Origin: Sphingobium lactosutens
GTDB lineage: Bacteria > Pseudomonadota > Alphaproteobacteria > Sphingomonadales > Sphingomonadaceae
Assembly: GCF_013393185.1 (NCBI RefSeq)
Contig: NZ_QJQX01000074.1
Span: 1 to 41,237, forward strand
Direction of reading: 5' to 3'
DNA length: 41,237 nucleotides
Made by a program: the position numbers and the translations under genes. Positions 15,688-23,313 of this stretch are shown here, piece by piece (within the stretch, counting starts at the first letter, position 1; each line of letters begins with the position of its first letter). The notes under the pieces were generated by a model. It was given only the letters and a program-made list of their open reading frames with translations, was not told the DNA's origin and did not search any database.

Positions 15688-16314
15688 ATGGTGAAGTTCA
15701 CATTCAATCTCGACGGCGTGGTTTATCAAGATGGTGTGTCGAACATCTTGGTCAGCTTCAACGCTGCCCATGATGCGCTCGATCAGCAATATAAGAAAGC
15801 TGAGGCTGAAGCTGCCGACTACGAGCGGTCGATCGACGATGGTGCCGAACCAATCGAGGAACGGGACGAGGACGGCCACCTCATCTATACGCATTCAGAT
15901 CTTCTGGAGATGCACATTCGGGACGCAAACGATGCTGCTCGCGTTCTACGGAAAGCGTTCGCGATTACCATCTACCACTACTGGGAACGCAATGCTTTGC
16001 GGTGGATCGGCAAAGACAAGTTGGAACACTCCAAGCTGGTGAAGCGGGTGCAGGCCATCGGCTATCCCATCGCACCTCGGTTGGAGGAACTGCACCTGTT
16101 GGTAAATCTCCTAAAACATAACAATCCGGTTTGGGGTCAAAGGCTCTACGCCGTGAGGCCTGACCTGTTCTGGGTGCTGCTAAAGCCGGATAATCCGAAG
16201 CCAAATTGGGAAGCTAGGGTTGTTTTAAGCCGCGAGCATATCGAGCAATTTGTGGACACTATCGCATTTTCTGGACCCACGACAGAGACGCTAAGGACCG
16301 ATCAGACCGATTAG
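15688..16314 (+). CDS. Right-end prophage cargo protein, possibly HEPN-like
   Basis: This 208-residue, mainly helical protein begins at ATG 15,688 (MVKFTFNLDGVVYQDG) behind GGGAAGG. The longer frame starts within the terminator and is rejected. It has a long helical stretch (RKAFAITIYHYWERNALRW) and then RLEELHLLVNLLKHNNP, where R-x4-H and an N-x-x-KH-type signature recall HEPN-like helical bundles. This is a weak resemblance. Cargo genes next to a prophage attachment site often protect the lysogen against other phages, so a defence or exclusion role is conceivable but not shown. Confidence 0.6.
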   Translation: MVKFTFNLDGVVYQDGVSNILVSFNAAHDALDQQYKKAEAEAADYERSIDDGAEPIEERDEDGHLIYTHSDLLEMHIRDANDAARVLRKAFAITIYHYWERNALRWIGKDKLEHSKLVKRVQAIGYPIAPRLEELHLLVNLLKHNNPVWGQRLYAVRPDLFWVLLKPDNPKPNWEARVVLSREHIEQFVDTIAFSGPTTETLRTDQTD

Positions 16315-16354
16315 CCTCTTGTCTTGTTCCCGTTCTGTTCCTTATATCGTTCTC

Positions 16355-16546
16355 ATGAACCAGCCTGATTCCCTCTGGCTCGCGCAGAGCCTTCTTCACG
16401 CGCCCGGTTGGGCAAGAGTGGCACTGACTGCACCGAACGAGCGCCTGCGAGAAAATGCCGCGCTTGAACTGGCGCAGAGCATACTTGCGGCTTGGGACAA
16501 GCAACAGCCGATGCCTGATGCGCGCCAGATGACCTTCCCGCTTTGA
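16355..16546 (+). CDS. Small conserved sphingomonad protein, DUF6771-like
   Basis: This 63-residue protein (MNQPDSLWLAQSLLHAPGWA) has the pattern P-G-W-A-R-V-A-L-T-A-P-N-E-R-L-R-E-N-A-A. I associate this with short sphingomonad proteins of the DUF6771 type, often found near mobile elements. The ATG at 16,355 is chosen to match them. It is followed two bases later by a zinc-ribbon gene. Function unknown; the assignment to the family is from memory of the pattern. Confidence 0.6.
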   Translation: MNQPDSLWLAQSLLHAPGWARVALTAPNERLRENAALELAQSILAAWDKQQPMPDARQMTFPL

Positions 16547-16547
16547 C

Positions 16548-16841
16548 GTGGGGGCAAACCCGACGCTGCGCAATTTGGGCGACTACGCTCGGCGACAAGC
16601 CAACCTTTTTATAATCTGCAAATGCGGTCACTCAGGAGTTCTCGATGCCGATAAACTCAACCGTTGGTTCCTCGCCCATTGTTGGAACACCACAATGGAA
16701 ACAGTCGGAGCGCATCTGCGCTGCTCGCGCTGTAGGGGTCATCCTGAACGATTTGCTCCCTCGCCTCGCAGACCAGATAACCCGGACTGGATGAGCAGCG
16801 AGGATCAGTGGAAACGCTTAATCCGGCGTCTCAGGAATTAA
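16548..16841 (+). CDS. Small zinc-ribbon-like protein
   Basis: This 97-residue protein begins at a GTG (16,548) directly after the previous stop, so it is translationally coupled. Two Cys pairs are visible: CKCGHSGVL near residue 24 and CSRCRGH near residue 59. The C-terminus has the SSEDQWKRLIRRLRN tail known from small sphingomonad zinc-ribbon proteins. A role in nucleic-acid binding is likely but not proven. It is the last gene before the prophage right end. Confidence 0.6.
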   Translation: MGANPTLRNLGDYARRQANLFIICKCGHSGVLDADKLNRWFLAHCWNTTMETVGAHLRCSRCRGHPERFAPSPRRPDNPDWMSSEDQWKRLIRRLRN

Positions 16842-16850
16842 TCAATAAAA

Positions 16851-17672
16851 TCAATGTATTGTAGGCTGTGCAACTGTTGACGCTTGCATCAGCGAATTGC
16901 ATCCCTGCGCGCGCGGGTCGAGCGGCGATCCCGGCACCGCCATCACCTCGCGCCCCGCCTCGCCCGCCAGCCGCGCGGTGATGAGCGATCCGGACTTGGG
17001 TGCCGCCTCCACCACCACCGTGCCGAGCGCCAGCCCGGCAATGATCCGGTTGCGCGCCGGGAAATGGCGGGCGAGCGGCTGGACGCCGGGCGGATGCTCG
17101 GTGACGAGCAAGCCTTGGCTCGCGACCTGCTCCTGCAAATCCTTGTTCTCAGGCGGAAACACGACGTCGATACCGCTGGCGATCACGCCGATCGTCCCGC
17201 TTTCGATCGATCCGCGATGCGCCTCCGTATCGATGCCCCGCGCCAGCCCCGACACGACGACCGCGCCGCGCTGTCCCAGCTCCTGCGCAAGGGTTCGCGC
17301 AAAGCGGCACGCCGCCGCAGAGGCATTGCGCGCCCCGACCATCGCGACACAGGGCCTCGCCGCCAGCGTCACATCGCCCCGCGCGATCAGCGCGGGCGGC
17401 GCGCCCTCCATCTGGTCGAGCAGCGCAGGATAATCGGCATCCCCCATAAGCAGGTAGCGCGCGCCCAGCGCCCGCGAGGCTGCAATTTCCCGCTCCACCA
17501 CTCCGGCATCAGCGACGCTCGCCTTGCCGCCACCGCGCGCGGCGAGATCGGGAATGGCGCGCAGCGCCTCTCCCGCCGTCCCGAACCGGGCGAGCAATTG
17601 CCGATAGCTGACCGGACCGATCCGGGGAGAGCGGATGAGCCGCAGCCTGTCGAACCGCTCCCGCTCGCTCAT
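16851..17672 (-). CDS. dprA: DNA-processing protein A, 3' end replaced by prophage
   Basis: DprA binds single-stranded DNA and loads RecA during natural transformation. The Rossmann-like core is intact: MVGARNASAAACRFA, SGLARGIDTEAHRG, VIASGIDVVFPPEN, RIIAGLALGTVVVEA and SGSLITARLA are all present in the usual order. After DPRAQGCNSL the frame reads MQASTVAQPTIH and ends at 273 residues, about 90 fewer than usual. The C-terminal winged-helix domain is lost. The start at 17,672 overlaps plsY's stop by four bases, so the pair is co-transcribed. The protein may keep partial function, but it is best regarded as a disrupted gene. Confidence 0.9.
   Translation of the reverse strand: MSERERFDRLRLIRSPRIGPVSYRQLLARFGTAGEALRAIPDLAARGGGKASVADAGVVEREIAASRALGARYLLMGDADYPALLDQMEGAPPALIARGDVTLAARPCVAMVGARNASAAACRFARTLAQELGQRGAVVVSGLARGIDTEAHRGSIESGTIGVIASGIDVVFPPENKDLQEQVASQGLLVTEHPPGVQPLARHFPARNRIIAGLALGTVVVEAAPKSGSLITARLAGEAGREVMAVPGSPLDPRAQGCNSLMQASTVAQPTIH
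16884..16910. other. Probable prophage attachment site (right junction) in dprA
   Basis: Reading the minus strand, dprA keeps the conserved codons for G-C-N-S-L up to about 16,889 and then diverges. The junction therefore lies at or just left of this point. The 7-base TTGCATC occurs at 16,884-16,890 and again at 16,897-16,903, a spacing that could suit recombinase core binding. The left attachment site and integrase are outside the window, so the core length cannot be set. Confidence 0.55.
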
Positions 17673-18280
17673 TCAGGCGACACGCTCTTGGACTTGCCGA
17701 CCTTGGGTTCCTCACCCTTCATCAGCCGGGCGATATTGACACGATGCCGCCACAGCACGATCAGCGCAAGCGCGAGGCTGACCGGCACCAGGTCGATCCG
17801 CCCGAACGCCCACATGGCGATCGGCGCGCTGACCGCCGCCGACATGCCGCCGACCGACGACCATTTCATCCCGAACAGCGCGCCCAGCCACACGACCGCA
17901 AAGACGATCCCGGCGGGCCAATATAGCGCCGTCACCACGCCCATCATCGTCGCCACGCCCTTGCCCCCGGCAAAGCGCAGCCACACCGGATAGCAATGGC
18001 CGATGAAGGCCATCGCTCCTGCCATCGGCCCGCCGCCTTCGACCAGCGCGGCACCGATCAGCACCGCCGCCGCACCCTTCAGCAGGTCGAGCAGCAATGT
18101 CGCCGCCGCCAGCCCCTTGCGCCCGGTGCGCAGCACATTGGTCGCACCGATATTGCCCGACCCGATCTTGCGCAGGTCGCCCGCGCCGGTGACACGGGTC
18201 AGGATCAGGCCGAAGGGGATGGAGCCGAGCAGATAGCCCAGCACCAGAAGGAAAGCGGGAAGAAGCCAGGGAGGTGTCAT
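17669..18280 (-). CDS. plsY: Glycerol-3-phosphate acyltransferase
   Basis: PlsY transfers an acyl group from acyl-phosphate to glycerol 3-phosphate, the first step of phospholipid synthesis, at the inner membrane. The 203-residue protein has the expected multiple membrane segments. All three family motifs are seen: LGSIPFGLIL / GSGNIGATNVLRTGRK (about residues 18-55), FIGHCYPVWLRFAGGKGVAT (about 93-112) and the later membrane pair ending WRHRVNIARLMKGEE. The length matches the family. The dprA start overlaps the plsY stop, an arrangement common in alphaproteobacteria. Confidence 0.97.
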   Translation of the reverse strand: MTPPWLLPAFLLVLGYLLGSIPFGLILTRVTGAGDLRKIGSGNIGATNVLRTGRKGLAAATLLLDLLKGAAAVLIGAALVEGGGPMAGAMAFIGHCYPVWLRFAGGKGVATMMGVVTALYWPAGIVFAVVWLGALFGMKWSSVGGMSAAVSAPIAMWAFGRIDLVPVSLALALIVLWRHRVNIARLMKGEEPKVGKSKSVSPE

Positions 18281-18351
18281 GAAATTCGCCAGTATAATTT
18301 GCGCGCGACCATAGCGTGACAGGCGCGCGCGGCAATGGGGTTATGCGGCGT

Positions 18352-18894
18352 CTAACGCACCCGGGCCGGATTGCCGACCACGGTCGCGCCCGCTGGCACG
18401 TCGCGCGTCACCACGCTGCCCGCGCCGATCAGCGCATCGTCGCCAATGGTCACGCCGGGCAGGATGATCGCGCCGCCGCCGATCCAGACATTGCAACCGA
18501 TACGGATCGGCCTGCCCCATTCGATGCCGGTGGCACGCTCGGCCGGATCGCGCGGATGGTCGGCGGTCAATAACTGAACGCCCGTCCCGATCTGCGTTCC
18601 GTCGCCAATGCGCACTTCCACCACGTCCAATATCACGCAATTGAAGTTCAGGAACACGCCAGCGCCCAGAAAGATATTGAAGCCATAGTCGCAGTGGAAG
18701 GGCGGCCGGATGGTCGCCGCCGCGCCCAGCGCGCCCAGCCGCTCGCGCAGCAGCGCTTCCCGCTCGGGCGGCAGGGTCGCATTGAAACGCCGCATCCATT
18801 CCGCCGCCGCCAGCTGATCGGCAATAATCTCAGGGTCGCTCGCATGATAGGGTTCGCCCGCGATCATCTTCTGCTTCATGCTGCGTTCGGTCAT
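18352..18894 (-). CDS. maa: Maltose/sugar O-acetyltransferase
   Basis: This 180-residue protein is a left-handed beta-helix acetyltransferase that uses acetyl-CoA to acetylate sugars. The N-terminal maltose-acetyltransferase motif (MKQKMIAGEPYHASDPEII) is followed by hexapeptide repeats. The catalytic His is in LLTADHPRDPAERA. The sequence IGGGAIILPGVTIGDDALIG and the VPAGATVVGNPARVR end are typical. The ATG at 18,894 follows GGAGGAG by eight bases; the much longer open frame to 19,995 runs through murI on the opposite strand and is not coding. The physiological substrate is unknown. Confidence 0.92.
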   Translation of the reverse strand: MTERSMKQKMIAGEPYHASDPEIIADQLAAAEWMRRFNATLPPEREALLRERLGALGAAATIRPPFHCDYGFNIFLGAGVFLNFNCVILDVVEVRIGDGTQIGTGVQLLTADHPRDPAERATGIEWGRPIRIGCNVWIGGGAIILPGVTIGDDALIGAGSVVTRDVPAGATVVGNPARVR

Positions 18895-18993
18895 CTTCGG
18901 CTCCTCCATCGGGCAGGCGAGGTGGCAGTCGAGAGGCCGCTTTGCAAGCGGCAGCCGTTGACACTCCCGCCCCATGCCGCGACACAGGCGCGC

Positions 18994-19797
18994 ATGACGG
19001 TCGCACCAGACGCTCCCATCCTCTTCTTCGATTCCGGCGTGGGGGGATTGTCCATTCTGGCGCCGGCCCGCGCGGCGCTGCCGACCGCGCCCATCGTCTA
19101 TGCCGCCGACAGCGCCGGCTTCCCCTATGGCACCAAGAGCGAGACGGAAATCGCCGCGCGCGTGCCCACCCTGCTCGGCCGGCTGGTGGAGCGCTACCGC
19201 CCCCGCCTTGCGGTCATCGCCTGCAACACGGCCTCGACCATCGCGCTCCAGCATGTACGCGCCGCGCTCGACATTCCGGTGGTCGGCACCGTCCCGGCGA
19301 TCAAGCCCGCCGCCCTGCTCTCCAAAAGCCGCGTCTTCGGCGTGCTCGGCACCGACGCCACCGTGCGCCAGCCCTATGTCGACCGGCTTGCCGCCGAACA
19401 TGGCGCGGACTGCACCGTGCTGCGCCACGGCTCGGCCGCGCTGGTTCAACTGGCCGAGGCGAAGCTGCGCGGCGAGCCGCTTGACCCCGCCATCGCCCGC
19501 GACGCGCTCGCAGGCCTCATCGACCAGCCGGGCGGCGATCGGATGGACATGGTTGTCCTTGCCTGCACCCATTTCCCTCTGGTCGAACAGGAACTTGCCG
19601 CCGCCGCGCCGCACCCGATGGGCTTCGTCCATGGCGGCGAAGGCATCGCCAGGCGGATATTGTATCTGACACAGGGTCAGGCATGGCCTGACGCGCCGTC
19701 GCCCGGCACCGCCGTCTTCACCCGCGTCGATGAGAGCCAGGAAGCGCTGCGTCCCGCGCTCGCCACCTATGGCCTGACGCAGATCGAAGCGCTGTGA
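18994..19797 (+). CDS. murI: Glutamate racemase
   Basis: MurI makes D-glutamate for peptidoglycan. The 267-residue protein matches the family length. Asp13/Ser14 lie in FFDSGVGGLS, the first catalytic cysteine is Cys77 in VIACNTAST, and the second is Cys191 in VVLACTHFPL. The FGVLGTDATVRQPYV and HGGEGIARR segments are also typical. ATG 18,994 is chosen because upstream in-frame codons would overlap the divergent acetyltransferase gene. A row of inverted repeats follows the stop. Confidence 0.96.
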   Translation: MTVAPDAPILFFDSGVGGLSILAPARAALPTAPIVYAADSAGFPYGTKSETEIAARVPTLLGRLVERYRPRLAVIACNTASTIALQHVRAALDIPVVGTVPAIKPAALLSKSRVFGVLGTDATVRQPYVDRLAAEHGADCTVLRHGSAALVQLAEAKLRGEPLDPAIARDALAGLIDQPGGDRMDMVVLACTHFPLVEQELAAAAPHPMGFVHGGEGIARRILYLTQGQAWPDAPSPGTAVFTRVDESQEALRPALATYGLTQIEAL

Positions 19798-19810
19798 AGA
19801 CCATGTTTTG

Positions 19811-19846
19811 AAAGGCATGGGCCATTTGTCCAATGGCCAATCCTTT
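19811..19846 (+). terminator. Hairpin after murI, probable terminator
   Basis: GGCCATT (19820-19826) pairs with AATGGCC (19832-19838), and the outer AAAGG (19811-19815) can pair with CCTTT (19842-19846) around a bulge. The run CCTTTCTAT gives a modest U tract. CTATCA/TGATAG (19847-19852, 19856-19861) forms a second small hairpin immediately after. Confidence 0.5.
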
Positions 19847-19870
19847 CTATCAGAGTGATAGGTATTTCTC

Positions 19871-19947
19871 GCTAGTGACCCGAACCTGAAGTTCGTCATA
19901 ATGTTGGCAGGCGGTGAACGAACTTCAGGTTTATCAGGGTCACTAGC
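19871..19947. repeat. 77-base inverted-repeat element
   Basis: Outer arms GCTAGTGACCC (19871-19881) and GGGTCACTAGC (19937-19947) match perfectly over 11 bases. Inner arms ACCTGAAGTTCGT (19884-19896) and ACGAACTTCAGGT (19918-19930) match perfectly over 13 bases around a 21-base loop. The layout fits a palindromic intergenic repeat or a miniature transposable element. No target duplication is evident. Confidence 0.75.
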
Positions 19948-19964
19948 AAATATATGATTCCAGC

Positions 19965-20032
19965 GCGGTTTATGGATTTGAAATACGCTCCCCACCTGGC
20001 TGCCATGACATGGCGTATTTCAAATCCACCGC
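19965..20032. repeat. Inverted repeat ahead of hemA
   Basis: TGGATTTGAAATACGC (19973-19988) pairs perfectly with GCGTATTTCAAATCCA (20013-20028), giving a 16-bp stem, and GCGG/CCGC (19965-19968, 20029-20032) extend it past a 4-base bulge. The loop carries its own palindrome GCCATG A CATGGC (20002-20014). The arms are AT-rich, unlike the flanking genes. It sits about 120 bases before the hemA start. Confidence 0.7.
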
Positions 20033-20152
20033 ACTGGCGTTGCGAGCGGTTATCGCTGGTAATGGCGGGCCCGCGCAGGTAAATGCGTCATCGGGCAAGA
20101 GGATGGCGCAGCGACAAAAATCAGCGCGCGAAGAAACGGGAAGACAGGCGTA

Positions 20153-21379
20153 GTGAACTACAAACATATCTTTTCGCAGGCGATCGACCGGCTCCACAGC
20201 GAAGGCCGCTATCGCGTGTTCATCGACATCCTGCGCAACAAGGGGGCATTCCCCAACGCCCGCTGCTTCCACGGCCATAACGGCCCCAAGCCCATCACCG
20301 TCTGGTGCTCGAACGACTATCTCGCCATGGGCCAGCATCCCAAGGTCGTCGCCGCCATGGAAGAAGCGCTCCATGATGTCGGCGCCGGTTCGGGCGGCAC
20401 CCGCAATATCGGCGGCAACACCCATTATCATGTCGATCTGGAAGGCGAACTGGCCGACCTGCACGGCAAGGAAGGCGCCCTGCTCTTCACCTCGGGCTAT
20501 GTCTCGAACGAAGCGACGCTCTCCACCCTCGCCAAGCTGCTGCCGGGCTGCATCATCTTCTCCGATGAACTGAACCACGCCTCGATGATCGCGGGCATCC
20601 GCAATTCGGGCTGTGAGAAGCGCGTCTTCCGCCACAACGACGTCGACCATCTGCGCGAACTGCTCGCCGCCGAAGATCCCGACGCGCCCAAGTTGATCGC
20701 GTTCGAAAGCGTCTATTCGATGGACGGTGACATCGCCCCGATCGCGGCGATCTGCGACCTGGCCGACGAACATAACGCCCTCACCTATTGCGATGAAGTT
20801 CATGCCGTCGGCATGTACGGCGCGCGCGGCGGCGGCATTTCGGAACGGGACGAGGTCGCCGGCCGCATTACCATCATCGAAGGCACGCTGGGCAAGGCGT
20901 TCGGCGTCATGGGCGGCTATATTGCCGCCGACCAGATGATCATCGACGTGATCCGCAGCTATGCGCCTGGCTTCATCTTCACCACCTCGCTTTCGCCCGT
21001 GCTGGTCGCAGGCGTACTGGCCAGCGTGCGCCATTTGAAGGGATCGAGCGAGGAACGCGAAGGCCAGCAGGCGTCCGCTGCCCTGCTCAAGCGCCTGATG
21101 GCCGAAGCCGGCCTGCCGGTCATGCCGTCGGTCACGCATATCGTGCCGCTGATGGTCGGCGACCCGGTCAAAGCGAAGCGGATCAGCGATATCCTGCTGG
21201 CCGAATATGGCGCCTATGTGCAGCCGATCAACTATCCCACCGTCCCCCGCGGCACGGAGCGCCTGCGCTTCACCCCCGGCCCGGCCCACACCGAAGAGAT
21301 GATGCGCGACCTGGTGTCGGCGCTGGTGGAAATCTGGGACCGCCTGGAACTGGAAAAGGCGGAGCGTCAGGCGGCGTAG
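20153..21379 (+). CDS. hemA: 5-aminolevulinate synthase
   Basis: This PLP enzyme condenses succinyl-CoA and glycine to 5-aminolevulinate, the first step of tetrapyrrole synthesis in alphaproteobacteria (C4 route). The 408-residue length fits. The PLP lysine is Lys248 in IIEGTLGKAFGVMGGY, the same position as in Rhodobacter enzymes. YCDEVHAVGMYG supplies the cofactor-binding Asp and His, and GSGGTRNIGGNTHYHVDLE is typical near residue 80-97. The GTG start at 20,153 gives the family N-terminus MNYKHIFSQAIDRLH. The stop is separated from the next ATG by one base, so the downstream gene is coupled. Confidence 0.97.
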   Translation: MNYKHIFSQAIDRLHSEGRYRVFIDILRNKGAFPNARCFHGHNGPKPITVWCSNDYLAMGQHPKVVAAMEEALHDVGAGSGGTRNIGGNTHYHVDLEGELADLHGKEGALLFTSGYVSNEATLSTLAKLLPGCIIFSDELNHASMIAGIRNSGCEKRVFRHNDVDHLRELLAAEDPDAPKLIAFESVYSMDGDIAPIAAICDLADEHNALTYCDEVHAVGMYGARGGGISERDEVAGRITIIEGTLGKAFGVMGGYIAADQMIIDVIRSYAPGFIFTTSLSPVLVAGVLASVRHLKGSSEEREGQQASAALLKRLMAEAGLPVMPSVTHIVPLMVGDPVKAKRISDILLAEYGAYVQPINYPTVPRGTERLRFTPGPAHTEEMMRDLVSALVEIWDRLELEKAERQAA

Positions 21380-21380
21380 G

Positions 21381-21851
21381 ATGCGCTGGAGCGGGTTACG
21401 ATCACTTGTCCTTGAGCGTTTCGCGCCTGAACTGCGCGGGCGACTGGATATCCATAGTACCCGCTATGGCAATTGCAGTTGCGGTCATGCCTGGATGACT
21501 TTCGACGGTGAAGTCATCGCCAATTTCTGTACGCGCGCCAATTATATTGCGGATGGGCATGAGACCGGATCGCCCAGACGCAATCCCATGTATCGACATC
21601 AATTTGCCGACTTCGGAGAATTGAGCAGGCAGGATGCCTATCATGCCTGCTGGGATTTCGTGCATGCACTGTCCATCGAGCAGGCGATGCAGGACGAAGA
21701 TCCCCTGATCCAGTCGCTGGCGATGGCGGACGGTCGGATAGGAAAACGCCGACTGGCGCAGATCGACGCAAGCAAACTCCACCGACTGGCTGCGCATATT
21801 CTGGATACCCGTCGCAAAGCGCAAGGACGTGTCCAGCACGCGGTGGCGTGA
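21381..21851 (+). CDS. SF0329-like conserved protein
   Basis: This 156-residue soluble protein starts MRWSGLRSLVLERFAPELRG. The segments HSTRYGNCSCGHAWMTFDGE, DFGELSRQDAYHACWDFVH and DPLIQSLAMADGRIGKRRL match the pattern I know from the widespread SF0329 family, whose function is not known. It is translated one base after the hemA stop and is likely expressed with hemA. Its link to haem synthesis is positional only. Two hairpins and a pair of palindromic repeats separate it from the next gene. Confidence 0.75.
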   Translation: MRWSGLRSLVLERFAPELRGRLDIHSTRYGNCSCGHAWMTFDGEVIANFCTRANYIADGHETGSPRRNPMYRHQFADFGELSRQDAYHACWDFVHALSIEQAMQDEDPLIQSLAMADGRIGKRRLAQIDASKLHRLAAHILDTRRKAQGRVQHAVA

Positions 21852-21990
21852 ATGTGCTATAAAGCCGGAGAAAAACGCCTCATCCGGCCTAAAGGCCTAA
21901 TCCCAAAACCCCGTTCCCACACGCGCAGCGCAGGGGCCAGGCTGCTATAATCCCGCCGCACTCGCCCGGGCGCAGAGTCGGGCGTCTAGA

Positions 21991-22092
21991 GCGTTTTCCA
22001 AGCAGGTGGAAACACCTGCTGACTTGGAAAACGCGGTAAAATAAACGACTGGAGCAGCCGAGCCGATGCAATCGGATCGGAATCTGCTCCAG
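21991..22092. repeat. Two adjacent palindromic repeats in a 5' leader
   Basis: First: GCGTTTTCCAAG (21991-22002) pairs with CTTGGAAAACGC (22023-22034), and inside it CAGGTG/CACCTG (22003-22008, 22013-22018) with a 4-base bulge. Second: CTGGAGCAG (22049-22057) pairs with CTGCTCCAG (22084-22092), with CCGAT/ATCGG inside. The ribosome site GGGAGGAG of the 22,109 gene follows two bases later. Both repeats look like the dispersed intergenic palindromes of sphingomonads. In the 250 bases 21,852-22,108 I otherwise see only a weak hairpin, GCCGGA/TCCGGC at 21,864-21,888. Confidence 0.75.
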
Positions 22093-22108
22093 CGGGAGGA
22101 GCGCAGCC

Positions 22109-23170
22109 ATGGCCGCACCGATCGACGAAGCGAAACTTAACGCCTTTGTGGGCAAGATGCTGGGCGACCTGGGCGGCGCGATGAGCGTGCCCACGGTGCG
22201 GCTGGGCGTCCGGCTGGGCCTGTTCGATGCGCTGGCGACCGGGCCGGCGACCTCCGCCGAACTGGCGCAGCGCGCGGGCGGGCTGCATGAACGCTATGTC
22301 CGCGAATGGGCGATGGCGCAGGCGGCCAACGGCTATGTCGGTTTCGATCCGGCCAGCAGGGAGTTCAGCCTATCGCCCGAGCAGGCGATGGTGTTCCACC
22401 ATGCCGACAGCCCGGTCTATCTGGTCGCCGCCTATGAAATGGTCGCGGCCATGGTCGAGGCCGAACCCAAGGTGGAGGAATGTTTCCGCAACGGCACCGG
22501 CGTCCGCTGGGGCGACCATGCCGGCTGTCTCTTCTGCGCGACCGGCGCCTTCTTCCGCCCCGGCTATGTCAATCATATCGTCCAGACATGGATACCTGCG
22601 CTGGACGGGGTCGAAGCGAAGCTGCACGCGGGCATCAGGGTTGCGGACATAGGCTGCGGCGTCGGCTTCTCCACACTACTGATGGCGCAGGCCTATCCGC
22701 AGAGCCAGTTCACCGGCTATGATTTCCACGCCCCTTCCATCGAGGAAGCCCGCCGCCATGCACTGGCGCACGGCCTTGCCGACCGGGTGCAGTTCGAGGT
22801 CGCGACCGCCAAGGAGGTTCCCGGCCGCGATTTCGACCTCGTCACCATGTATGACTGCCTGCACGACATGGGCGACCCGCGCGGCTGCGCGAAGCACATG
22901 CGCGAAATCCTCGCTCCGGACGGCTGCTGGATGATCGTGGAGCCGATGGCCGGCAACCGGCCGGAGGATAATCTCAATCCGGTCGGACGGCTTTACTATA
23001 ACGCCTCGACCATGATCTGCGTGCCGACCTCGCTCGATCAGGAGGTCGGCGAAGGCCTCGGCGCGCAGGCCGGGGAACCGAAGCTGGCCGAAGTGATCCG
23101 CGATGGCGGCTTCGCCCATGTCCGGCGCGCGGCGGATGGGCCATTCAACATGGTGCTGGAGGCGCGATGA
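22109..23170 (+). CDS. SAM-dependent methyltransferase with winged-helix N-terminus
   Basis: This 353-residue class I methyltransferase has a helical, winged-helix-like N-terminal domain (VRLGVRLGLFDALATGPATS...ELAQRAGG, about 30-60) of the Rv2258c or O-methyltransferase type. A Rossmann domain follows, with the SAM motif VADIGCGVGFSTLLMAQAYP (about 175-195), acidic FTGYDFHAPS (about 205), and the later LVTMYDCLHDMGDP (about 250). Its substrate is unknown; relatives act on small molecules. It starts at ATG 22,109 with a strong ribosome site right after two palindromic repeats. A long hairpin separates it from convergent btaB. Confidence 0.9.
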   Translation: MAAPIDEAKLNAFVGKMLGDLGGAMSVPTVRLGVRLGLFDALATGPATSAELAQRAGGLHERYVREWAMAQAANGYVGFDPASREFSLSPEQAMVFHHADSPVYLVAAYEMVAAMVEAEPKVEECFRNGTGVRWGDHAGCLFCATGAFFRPGYVNHIVQTWIPALDGVEAKLHAGIRVADIGCGVGFSTLLMAQAYPQSQFTGYDFHAPSIEEARRHALAHGLADRVQFEVATAKEVPGRDFDLVTMYDCLHDMGDPRGCAKHMREILAPDGCWMIVEPMAGNRPEDNLNPVGRLYYNASTMICVPTSLDQEVGEGLGAQAGEPKLAEVIRDGGFAHVRRAADGPFNMVLEAR

Positions 23171-23274
23171 GGACCGCCTGTCCTACAGGGCATTGCTCTG
23201 CTAAAAGAGGGCCGGCTCTTGCGCCCATTGCGTAATAATATTTCCAACATTTATCAGGAAATATCAAAATTTGC

Positions 23275-23306
23275 GGGAAATGTGCGAAGTTAAGCGCGCA
23301 TTTCCC
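23275..23306. terminator. Hairpin between convergent genes
   Basis: GGGAAATGTGCG (23275-23286) pairs with CGCGCATTTCCC (23295-23306), 12 pairs with one G-U, around an 8-base loop. A second hairpin, ATATTTCC/GGAAATAT (23238-23245, 23257-23264), precedes it. Together they fill the AT-rich gap between the methyltransferase and btaB and probably stop transcription from both sides. Confidence 0.55.
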
Positions 23307-23313
23307 TACAACA

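Noticed and set aside
16884..18000. Plus-strand frames across dprA and plsY
   Set aside because: Arg/Ala-rich shadows of genuine minus-strand genes.
18895..19995. Long minus-strand extension of the acetyltransferase frame
   Set aside because: It runs opposite to murI, which has all catalytic motifs; the frame is open only because of GC-rich codon bias.
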